A stretch of 15,795 nt of DNA from Pavlovales sp. CCMP2436 (taxonomy: Eukaryota > Haptophyta > Pavlovophyceae > Pavlovales): positions 104,810-120,604 of the forward strand of contig MU631343.1 in NCBI GenBank assembly GCA_026770615.1, in the 5' to 3' direction. The notes under the pieces were generated by a model that saw nothing but the letters and a program-made list of their open reading frames with translations, was not told the DNA's origin and ran no database searches. The position numbers were made by a program, and so were the translations under genes. Each line of letters begins with the position of its first letter. The stretch's first letter is position 1. Below, in pieces: positions 1 through 7,366 of this stretch.

Positions 1-25
1 CCTCCTCCTCCTCCTCCTCCTCCTC
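1..25. repeat. (CCT)n microsatellite at the left edge
   Basis: The window opens with about eight CCT triplets. On the minus strand one frame of positions 1 to about 80 reads a lysine-rich stretch followed by a run of glutamates, so this could be the acidic part of a minus-strand exon that leaves the window on the left. The evidence is only composition, so I call the repeat and not a gene. Confidence 0.85.
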
Positions 26-178
26 GAAGGGGGCATGCGAGCATGGTGCAGCAGACGCCGTCTGCCTCTTGCCGCCCTTCCGTGCGCGCACGCGCTGATG
101 CTGCGCGCGCGCTTCCTGCGCGTCTGCGGGAGGTTATTTCGGTCGATCTCACGATCATATGGTCCGATCGAGGAAATG

Positions 179-227
179 ATTGGAATGGCGGGCACTCGCC
201 AGGAGCACGCGCGTGCCCCATTCCAAT
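179..227. repeat. Hairpin with 10-bp perfect outer stem
   Basis: Positions 179-188 (ATTGGAATGG) are the exact reverse complement of 218-227, and inside them GGCAC (191-195) pairs with GTGCC (213-217) after a small bulge. It could be the end of a short inverted-repeat element; no target duplication is evident. Confidence 0.6.
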
Positions 228-663
228 CGAACCTTCCCGGCCTTCCGCCATTTCGCAACGCTAAAAACTGCCGTTTCACATGCTATGTCGGAAATTCACA
301 CGCTCTTTAGCAAACGGCGGTGCAATCGTCGCCCTGCCCTGACAGGGTGGTCTTGACACGCAGTCTTGTGTTGGTAACTCCCGCACGCTGCGTGCGGTTT
401 CACTCGTGCCGTTGCCGATCACTCGGGGAGCAAAGACTGCTACATTGTTTCAAACTCACGAACTCAGCACGTGGTCGAGGATTTATCGTGACAAATCCCG
501 TATAAATCCCTCGGTCCGGTGTCAGTCGGACTCATGCTGAGGGTCCGGTTGAAGCGTCAGCGCACCCTTAGTAGGTAGACGCCAACATCATGCCGCCCGG
601 GCGTAACAAGCTGGGCGTAACATCTTTTATTTTTATTCGTCTATAGATTGAATTTTAGTTATT

Positions 664-830
664 AACTACCCCGGGCGTGGACTGTGCTGTTAGCCCGCAC
701 CTGGGTGGCCTGGGGCACGGACTCCGACGGTGATACCCGGTGTAGAGCACACCTCGGGTAGACACAAGTCGGTGATACGGGGTAGACCCAACCCCGTGCG
801 CGGGCCACTGTACCTAGCACATAATCTAGA
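664..830. repeat. GC-rich dispersed module, copy A
   Basis: This module starts with CCCCGGGC, contains two GGTGATAC motifs and ends with CCGTGCGCGG (794-803) followed by a 20-bp tail. The 30 bp at 794-823 recur at 1101-1130 with 27 matches. The same ordered words (CCCCGGGC, GACGGTGATACCC, CCGTGCGCGG) occur at about 11502-11680. Both places lie upstream of plus-strand genes, so the module may be promoter-associated, though a plain dispersed repeat is equally possible. Confidence 0.55.
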
Positions 831-900
831 GTGGATGGGTGCTAGACACTAAAAAAACTCGCCAGCCGAGTGATAGGTGGGTGAAGGGGGCGGAGGACAC

Positions 901-945
901 GTGAGTGGGTGAAACAACCAAGTGGGTGAATGACCACCCACTCAC
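901..945. repeat. 11-bp inverted repeat in a GTGGGTGA cluster
   Basis: GTGAGTGGGTG at 901-911 is exactly complementary to CACCCACTCAC at 935-945. The loop holds another GTGGGTGA copy, and further copies lie just to the left, so direct and inverted repeats are mixed. Confidence 0.6.
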
Positions 946-1020
946 TCAACTGGAACCTTCCCCTTTGCTAATTTATTCATATATTTACCGATAGGGATTC
1001 AAGCTGGCGATATAATTTAT

Positions 1021-1095
1021 AATTTATTCCGCTCGAGACCCGTCATTGTCGGTTCATAACGACGTCACTCTCGCGAGTGAATCCGCCGAATACTT
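1021..1095. repeat. Dispersed repeat, partner of 12843-12972 (inverted)
   Basis: About 75 bp match the reverse complement of a longer copy at 12843-12972. Shared blocks are CCGCTCGAGACCCGTCAT with the following GACGTCA region, and the stretch around GCGAGTGAATCCG. The distal copy carries part of the unit twice. The copy ends about 40 bp before the glycosyltransferase start codon. Confidence 0.7.
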
Positions 1096-1100
1096 TTTCT

Positions 1101-1130
1101 CCGTGCGCGGGCCAATGTATCTAACACATA
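1101..1130 (+). promoter_or_regulatory. 30-bp repeat just upstream of the start codon
   Basis: This 30-bp sequence, starting CCGTGCGCGG and ending CACATA, matches 794-823 at 27 of 30 positions and ends 3 bp before the ATG of the glycosyltransferase gene. Its first ten bases recur at 11671-11680, about 110 bp before the start of the next plus-strand gene. A role in the promoter or 5' leader is an inference from position only. Confidence 0.4.
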
Positions 1131-1133
1131 GCA

Positions 1134-3963
1134 ATGGCGCGTACGCCGGACGGCCTGCTGGCGTGCGCCGACGATGCGGGTGAGTGCGACAAGCTTACCG
1201 GTGACACGGGCGAGGGCGGCGTACACGTGGGCAAAACGGGGGAATGGCTCGCTCGCGCGCGCGAGGACGCGCGCGTAGTGCTGCGGCGCGCTCGTCTGCG
1301 GTGGCTTCTCGCGCTGCTGGCGTGCGCGGCCCTGGGATTGGCGCCGCGCTTGGAGCGCTGGCTCGCGCTTGCTTCGCTTCCGCACGCGCGGTTGCCGGCG
1401 GAGCTGCGCACCGGTTCCGCTCGGGGTAAGTAGTAGTAGTAGAAGTAGTAGTGGTAGAAGCTTAGCAAGGTAGCTTCCTAGTCATCTCACTGTCAATCTC
1501 ACTGTCACCCCCCCCCCCCCCCCCCCCCCCCCGATGGAAGTAGGTGGCCTCTTGCGCGGCTCGCACGATGCTATTGTGCTGCTGACACTCAGCCCGGGCG
1601 GCGAAGTCGGTTACAAGGGCATGTATGCGAGCACCCCCTACTCCCCTACAGTACCTCCTACTCTTGTTCCTCCCTTGCCCTACACCTACCCCTGCCATCT
1701 TACATCCACCCCAAATTCGCCCTCCCCCCCCCGCTGCAGCCGCTCACGGGATACGAACGGCTGGCCACCCAACGCCAAGGCTATGCGCGCGGTCTACGAG
1801 TCCAGTGTAAGATGTTACGCATGGCTGCACGGCTACAAGCTTGTCATTGAGCGGAATGACCAGCGCGCGCGCCACCGCTTCGTCGGCGGCGGCGAGCTGC
1901 ACGGCGCTGCACGCCTCAAGAAGAGCGTGTGTGTAAATATCTATGAAAACGTCCGGCCCCGTAAAGGTCTCCCGGTCTCCCAGTGGTGCAGCAACAACAC
2001 ACTGTTAGCCTAGGACCGTTCCCGAGCACACGGATAGCGTCATCATCCCCTCGTCGTCGTCTGGGCTTATCCCCCCCTCCCCTTCCCTCCCCCCCCTCCT
2101 CCCTAAATAGCGCCAACGCCCTGGAGCACGATGCAATGCATGCGCACACGTCCCTTTAACTCCCTGCTTCTCTCTCCCTCTCTCTCTCTCTTTGTCTCAC
2201 TTACTCACCCCCCCCCCTTCCCCCTCTAGGTTTAATCCGAAGAGCTCCAACGCCCTGGAGCGCCAGTCCCTCTTCGCGTTTCCCGCACCCTACTCCCCCT
2301 ACTGGGTCAAGGTGGACCTCTTCGAGGAGCACCTCGGCCGCGCGGCGTGGGCGCTCTGGCTTGACTCGGACGTGATTGCACTCAGGTGGGAATGTTATTT
2401 GTACACTTATTTGTCTGCTTATTGTGTGCTACAGGTGCAGCACGTGTGCAGGCGAGCTGCATTTCGAGACGAGCGAGAGGCAGCAGCGGCCGGTCAGCGC
2501 GCCAGTCAGAGAGTCGTCGACTGTCGTGTGCCTGATCAGCCTTAGCGGTGGGGACGGTATCCGTGTGATCTACTAAGGTCCCTTGATCCTAGTGTTTCTC
2601 AACGCTTGGGTCCGGTGGAGATCTGTCAGATGACGGACGTTAATCTAGATATTTACACACATACTCAGCCTGCCAGAGCCGCTCGAGCATGTGCTAGATC
2701 GCGTATCCACCGCCTCAACCGACGTCGTTGTCGTCGCGTCAAGGCTCGTCGGCGACGCGGCGACGCAGATCGCGCATACTGTGACGGCGGGTGTGTTCGC
2801 CGTGCGCAACTCGGCTGGCGGCTGGTGGTTTGTCCGTCGCTGGTTCGCACTGCGCGAGTTCGTAGATCTATGGGGGGATCAAGGTGTGCTTTTTTTTCCT
2901 TTTTTTGATGATGATGGTGGTGATGATGATTTACTCCTTTTTGTTCTATTCAATTTGATATATTGTAATCTTACCGTGGCAGCGGGCATGGTGTAAAAGA
3001 AATCTAAAAGAATTCGAGAACGCGCGCAACTTTAAGCTCACCCGACAATTGTGCCCGGACCGAGCGCAGCACACCGGACAGGCCAGTGGGCGGGAGTCCG
3101 GGATGGAGTCCAGGAAGTATACTTACCATACTTTTGATCATGATTGTATTCTTGTTGAACCTATTACAAGGTGCCGTCATGCATACTCTCTTTGTGCATT
3201 ACACTAAACCGCCACTAGGTGTGGGGCGCGCTGTGAGCAGCAGTAATACTGTGATATAATCTTATCGCAATACTGCAATATATTACTATGATATGATGCA
3301 ATATAATACTCTCATAAAATTTCACTATAAAATCCTGACGGTAACTATAAAATTAAAATAAATATAAAATCATAATACTGACGGGGATCAAGGTGCCTTC
3401 ATGCATTTTTTTTTTTTCGCTCTCTTTGAGATGCACCTTCGCCACGCTGATGATGATTTACTGCCTTTTTTCTTTTTCGTTTGTTGTATTCTATTCTTAC
3501 CGCAGGAGTGGGCACGGGTAGTATTCTTAACTTGATTATGATTATGATTATGATTGTATTTTTGTTGAACCTATTACAAGCTCAGGGGGGCTGAGCGCCC
3601 CCTCCCACTTCAGATATCATGAAAGCCACCTCCCTTAACGCCTAGGGCGGTTGCGGGTGTGTTGAAGGGCCATGCCAACTAACTAAGTAACTAAATACTA
3701 ATCATAATTAAGGTACCTTCATGCACGCTCTCTTTGACATGCACCTTCGCCTTACTTTTTATTCTATTTAATTTAATTTAAGATATGTACCTTGTTGTAC
3801 CTAATACAAGGTGCCTTCATGCACGCTCTCTTTGAGATGCACCTTCGCCACGCCGCCTCGCTCGCCGCCGGCGCCGTCGCGCCGCCATGGTTCGACCGCG
3901 CCTTTGACAGCGTGCGGAATCCATGTCTGTGCAGCCACTGGAGCCTGTCCTCGGTGAGAGCAA

Positions 3964-3998
<35 letters not shown>

Positions 3999-4587
3999 CA
4001 ATGGCAGTGAGAGCAGACAGTGAGAGCAGACCCCCTACATGAATATAATTACGTACTCATATATACGTGGTACACGTATATCACATCATGCTATATACTA
4101 CTATGATGATGATTATGATGATGCCACTACTACTACTACCACACACTACTAGGTCGATCACGACGTCCCGTGCATGGCACGCGAGCTCACCAAGCTCCCC
4201 GGGCTTCCGTTCGCCGATGAGCGCACGCACTGGCCGGTGGCGTGGAGCACAGAGCTGGCCGTCAACATGGGCAACCTTCGCCGACGCGAGGGCCAGTCGG
4301 TTGTCGAGCAGGAGCGCGCAGTCGCGCGCAAGGTCACGCGCGACGGCAAGTCGCGACCCGTGCTGCTTGCGCACAGCAAGACGGGCGACAAGTACCCCCT
4401 GCTCTCCATGTACCGCAGCCGTGCGATCGCCGAGCTCGCGCACAGGTGTCCGCCGGGCATCGCGCGCGCCAACGCGTCCGAGTTCGTGCAGGGCGCACTG
4501 CTCACCGCCGACCCCTCGCCGGCGTACGCGCTGCCCGTGCGCGGCGTTGTCGATCGGCTGGTGTACAACCGGCGGCGGCAGAGATGA
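1134..4587 (+). CDS. GT34-type (GMA12/MNN10) glycosyltransferase, eight exons
   Basis: This is a predicted Golgi-type sugar transferase using a nucleotide sugar donor; the acceptor is unknown. Inferred exons are 1134-1425, 1544-1622, 1740-1928, 2230-2385, 2435-2556, 2698-2883, 3811-3953 and 4153-4587. All introns are GT...AG, every junction keeps phase, and the total is 1602 nt (533 aa). A short hydrophobic stretch at about residues 56-70 after an Arg-rich segment suggests a type II membrane anchor. Family marks are YAWLHGY (about 150-156), a WVK..L segment, the metal-binding DXD as WLDSD (DSD at about 232-234), GVFAVRNS (about 311-318) and GDQG (about 339-342). Exon 5 is the weakest: it gives the right phase but no recognisable motif, and a donor at 2547 would also fit. 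The C-terminal half of exon 8 is not recognised. The start is the first ATG of the long exon 1 frame. GT77-like transferases are a less likely alternative. Confidence 0.8.
1427..1532 (+). repeat. Simple repeats filling intron 1, with a 25-C tract
   Basis: Intron 1 (1426-1543) starts with a TAG/AGTAG repeat and a 12-bp tandem duplication containing ATCTCACTGTCA, then has 25 consecutive C (1508-1532) eleven bases before the inferred acceptor. The C run serves as the polypyrimidine tract. Such a run is unstable in replication and sequencing, so its length may be wrong. Confidence 0.8.
1929..1967 (+). repeat. Dispersed repeat R1, copy 1 (at a splice donor)
   Basis: The copy begins with GTGTGTAAATATCT and continues through ACGTCCGGCCCCGTAAA. 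The same end sequence occurs at 7738-7781 (minus), 2596-2662 (minus) and 8309-8390 (plus). Its first base is the first base of intron 3 of the glycosyltransferase gene in my model, so the repeat appears to supply the 5' splice site. Confidence 0.65.
2102..2135 (+). repeat. Exon 4 fragment duplicated in intron 3, with decoy acceptor
   Basis: CCAACGCCCTGGAGC at 2113-2127 is identical to 2247-2261 inside exon 4. Like the real exon it is preceded by a long C/T tract and an AG (AAATAG at 2105-2110). This looks like a tandem duplication of the acceptor region, leaving a nonfunctional or alternative 3' splice site 120 bp upstream. Confidence 0.6.
2596..2662 (-). repeat. Dispersed repeat R1, copy 2
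   Basis: The reverse complement starts GTGTGTAAATATCTAG, contains ACGTCCG and TCTCCACCGGACCCAAGC and ends TTGAGAAAC. It matches 8309-8390 almost throughout, with a few substitutions. It lies in intron 4 of the glycosyltransferase gene, ending about 35 bp before the acceptor of exon 6. Copies 1 and 2 face each other across 730 bp. Confidence 0.7.
2876..3810 (+). repeat. Intron 5 built of decayed copies of the exon 6/7 junction
   Basis: The true exon 7 starts at 3811 with GTGCCTTCATGCACGCTC. Decayed copies of this start occur at 3171-3199, 3393-3455 and 3712-3750. The copy at 3393 is preceded by GGGGATCAAG, the end of exon 6, so it carries both exon ends joined. A flanking block with TGATGATGATTTACT...CTTACCG...GGGCA appears at about 2907-2991 and 3448-3518, and GTTGAACCTATTACAAG or a variant precedes the copies at 3154, 3564 and 3794. 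The intron is therefore a degenerate tandem array of about four units. Confidence 0.75.
3645..3692 (-). repeat. Dispersed repeat R3, partner of 6312-6362
   Basis: The reverse complement carries TTAGTTAGTTGG, a short variable gap, then CCCTTCAACACACCCGCAA and CGCCCT. The same order occurs on the plus strand at 6312-6362. It lies inside intron 5 of the glycosyltransferase gene. Confidence 0.65.
3965..3996 (+). repeat. Poly(A) run of 32 bases in intron 6
   Basis: Thirty-two consecutive A follow the donor of exon 7 (exon ends 3953). It may be the tail of a retroposed insertion, but no recognisable insert precedes it; the adjacent sequence is exon. Simple slippage is the plainer reading. Confidence 0.8.
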
Positions 4588-5055
4588 CGCGTGACTTGCA
4601 ATCATTGGAGTTCCAAGACAGCACGAGCTGCAAACATAATTGGGGGGGGGGGTTATTGTAACAACAATTCAACAACATAAAAGCACGCAACATTATAAGT
4701 ATAATAACATTTAAAGATGAGGGCCGGCGCTGCCCAGCGAGGGTGTGTCAAGGTTAAGGAGTGACGTGCGCAAGCCCACGTGGCCTGGATATGTTTACTT
4801 GTTGCCTCGCGCTGGGAGCCGGAGGGTCGTCCGCCTATCATAAACTAGCTATAAATAGTTCATTTTCGCTATAGTTATAAATAAATCGATTTAAACTTAA
4901 ACTTAAAAGTGTTATTCTCGAAGTCAACGTATTTCCTGTTATTACTACACTTTAAAAACTAATATTTTGCACCGCTTTGCCGATAGATATTTTATACAAC
5001 AGCTGCGAGTTACGAGCGCCTATCGGCTGTCGCCGCCCATGCACTTGGTACACAC

Positions 5056-5091
5056 CTGCAGTGATGTCGTGAAGCGATCCGATCACTGCAG
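5056..5091. repeat. 10-bp perfect inverted repeat (CTGCAGTGAT)
   Basis: CTGCAGTGAT at 5056-5065 is exactly complementary to ATCACTGCAG at 5082-5091 with 16 bases between. It lies 111 bp from an even longer hairpin to the right. Confidence 0.75.
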
Positions 5092-5202
5092 AGCTGTCAC
5101 ACGCCGCGGCCCGCCCCCCTCGTGCCACTACCTGCGTGACTTAGACCATTCCCCCTTTTTTATATAATAATAGGTATAGGATAGCCTACACACACCAAGC
5201 CA

Positions 5203-5244
5203 CGTGCTATGCTGTACTTCCATTTGCAGGTACAGCATAGCACG
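5203..5244. ncRNA. Perfect 15-bp stem hairpin, possible small structured RNA
   Basis: CGTGCTATGCTGTAC (5203-5217) and GTACAGCATAGCACG (5230-5244) pair without mismatch around a 12-base loop. It lies outside any gene. It could be a small RNA precursor stem, a transcript-end structure, or the fused ends of a tiny transposon. The stem is shorter than usual plant microRNA precursors and no T run follows, so the RNA reading is weak. Confidence 0.3.
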
Positions 5245-5349
5245 GCTCAGGCTTTACGGAGGTTTGTTTTGCGTTTATGTTTTGTTGTGATTATGCGCAC
5301 GAACTGATTACCCGATAAGTTTATCCCGATGAGATAACTGCTAGTCTGG

Positions 5350-6190
5350 CTGTTTAATCGAATTTAAATGACATATCATAATGCCCAAGGAAGTCGATGA
5401 AGAGGTGGGCCATTTTTTGGGAGTGTTTGTCTTCCCCTGCGTATATTATGACATCGTCGAGGACCGCTCCTGCTGTGAATTTCACATATCCTGCTTGGTC
5501 GTCCGTGGGAATGATGCTTCTTTTGAGTCCATTTTGAAGCCTAGTTCGGTATGTTCTTTGAGGTACTTCCATGATAAGGCATTCATGATGCGTAGGTCAA
5601 ATAGCACTGGGCTGGGGGGGTCCCCTTGTTGACATCCTCTTCGGATTCCAAATTAGAGCGTGTGTCCATATGGTGTGCGTGTTTTCGCGCTTCTTCCAGA
5701 TGTGAGGGTAGATTCTAGGTTCGCAAAGTCTTCTGGAAAGTCATGTAATGTGAGCAAGGGCTTCCTTGAGTGCCTCGAATGTTACCTAGTCAAACGCTTT
5801 GACCACATTTCAAAAGATGATGAGTAAGCGTTTCTTGTGTCGTCTCGCGCTGGCTAGCACGTAGGACGTGAGTATCGCTTGGTGTACCACTTGCCCATCT
5901 TTGCGGATGTATCCGTGCTCTCCGCAGAACAATTCTAGGATACTTTTAGGTGCGGTTTTTTTTTTTTCACCAGTTCTTTCATATTTTCCCACGGCTTGCA
6001 GTCCAACGGCGTAAGGGCATGGCTTGAGCGGGTAAGCGCTTCGATAATTATTTCCAGGAAGCTCTCCGGGCTATCAGTTAAACTATTTGGTCGAATTCTG
6101 ACATACTGATGCCATGGTGAGGGAATGAAAAAGTCCGTTGAAAATCATACGGAGCAACTTACGAACCGGGTTGTAGAGTTTAGGGAATTT
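5350..6190 (-). pseudogene. Decayed reverse transcriptase fragment (non-LTR-like)
   Basis: Three pieces of a reverse transcriptase palm can be read on the minus strand in different frames. Near 5790-5830 an A-like motif has VVKAFD followed by VTFEAL, with stop codons on both sides of the VVKAFD and a stop where the first catalytic Asp is expected. At about 5540-5640 a B-like motif reads RRGCQQGDPPSPVLF, close to the R-G-C-P-L-S-P-L-L-F pattern of LINE-type enzymes. At 5415-5460 a C-like motif reads LDDVIIYAG in a shifted frame. An N-terminal piece (GYIRKDGQVVHQ) precedes motif A at about 5880-5920. Several stops and frameshifts make it nonfunctional. Ends of the element are not seen. Confidence 0.7.
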
Positions 6191-7366
6191 CATATTAATG
6201 TAAGGGGGTTCGGGCTGGCGGTACGTGGGAATTTTATATAATAGCCCGTGGTTATTATTCGTAAACTGTTACGGGGGACCGTCCGCTGCCGGCTGTGACG
6301 GGCTGCTAGCTAGTTAGTTAGTCGGTTAGTATGACCCTTCAACACACCCGCAAACGCCCTACTCCCCGATGCAGTAGGTGCGTCACATTTAGTACGCACT
6401 ACATACGAAGGCCTTGCTGACGTCCCCGCCGGCAGAAAAGTTAGAGCCCAGTCTTCAACCCCCTGGGGTATTTTTATGTAGCTTAATATTTCCAAACACG
6501 AATAAAAAATAAGTGCAAATAAATAAATTGATTAAATCTACACAAAAATGGTAATTTTCCAACTTTTGAGCACCCGACCGTCTACGCCGCGGGGACTCGA
6601 ATTCCAGCCGCGCCACGCCCGGAAGTGGTACCGCTGGTGTGTAGGGGGGGCTAGTGCTTGCCGGGGGTGCTCCCCGAGCACGCCATGTCGCATTTGAGGC
6701 GCGCAGGTGCGGCCGTCGCACCCTCGTTCGCCTGGGACAGGGTGCGATCAGGCGGGTCTTCGGAGGAGAAGGGCACACGGCTCGCCTATGAGGCGCGCGA
6801 CGGCTTCTAAGCCCCCCCTGAAGGCCCGGGGACCGGGAGAAGGCCCTGCGTTGCGCAGCCGAACCAGTGGCATGTTAGTTAAATGCAGCAATAACGAAAA
6901 TGGCATATTTCTCGTAGTCGCTTACTATCTTCTGATCATCGAACACAGATCCATACATACTCACGAGCGCAGCACAGCCGTGGTCCGGAATAGATATTGC
7001 GGACCGCAGGTAATAAAACATGATTGAATTCTTTAGCAAACCCGCTGTTGTAAAAACAGCAGTTTTTGGTTTTCTCTGCATCCACCACTTCTAGTGACTT
7101 TTACCCGGTTTCCCACTTTGGCGTAGCCCGTAGGAGCCTGCGACGGAGCGCCAAGATCAGCATACTTGAACTTGAAACACCGCCAGCCAGAACCCCACTT
7201 CATTCACATACTTTCTTGGGGAAAATAGAGATACTGAAGGGTACAATTATTATCGATGCGTCGTCTTCAGCCCAGGCGAGTCTTTGGAATACAAGCGCAA
7301 AAAACGGATACATGCAAAGAGGTATTCACTGTGTGCCAGCCAGGCGTGCTCGCAGTGATTTCATCA
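6191..7366. other. Spacer between the retroelement remnant and the kinase gene
   Basis: I see no supported gene. The stretch contains repeat R3 (6312-6362), an AT-rich patch (6480-6560) and a GC-rich patch (6570-6870) in which the open frames are short and have no splice support or recognisable motif. A 6-bp stem (GCTGTT/AACAGC) lies at 7044-7060. The kinase transcript's 3' end should fall in 7000-7366, but I find no clear signal. Confidence 0.5.
6312..6362 (+). repeat. Dispersed repeat R3, plus-strand copy
   Basis: This copy shares TAGTTAGT, CCCTTCAACACACCCGCAA and CGCCCT with the reverse complement of 3645-3692. Similarity stops soon after on both sides, so only one end of a mobile element, or a short solo repeat, may be present. 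Confidence 0.65.

Larger units (their letters stand above)
26..1133. other. Spacer upstream of the glycosyltransferase gene
   Basis: I find no convincing gene here; the open frames are short and lack splice support. The stretch holds a hairpin (179-227), an 11-bp inverted repeat (901-911 with 935-945) in a cluster of GTGGGTGA repeats, a GC-rich module with two GGTGATAC motifs (about 664-823), and a repeat (1021-1095) that recurs inverted near 12.9 kb. An AT-rich patch at 960-1030 separates the two repeats. Confidence 0.6.
4588..5345. other. Spacer after the glycosyltransferase gene, with two hairpins
   Basis: No gene is supported. A TTGTAAC at 4655-4661 about 70 bp after the stop codon resembles the TGTAA-type polyadenylation signal known from green algae, but the lineage is unknown. 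The rest is AT-rich apart from 4725-4840 and 5000-5130, and carries the two strong inverted repeats listed separately. Confidence 0.5.

Noticed and set aside
1121..1468. Minus-strand frame of 115 codons with a Tyr-rich start
   Set aside because: It is the antisense shadow of glycosyltransferase exon 1 and the TAG repeat of intron 1.
3965..3996. Poly(A) run as the tail of a retroposed gene copy
   Set aside because: The sequence before it is the functional exon 7 and its donor, with no insert boundary or target duplication.
4081..4605. Overlapping minus- and plus-strand frames of 140-175 codons over exon 8
   Set aside because: They arise from GC-rich third positions in the true frame (4153-4587), which is the one in phase with the upstream exons.
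6585..6615. T-arm-like word GGGGACTCGAATTCC suggesting a tRNA or tRNA-derived SINE
   Set aside because: No matching acceptor, D or anticodon arms could be folded around it on either strand, and the loop does not fit the T-loop pattern.
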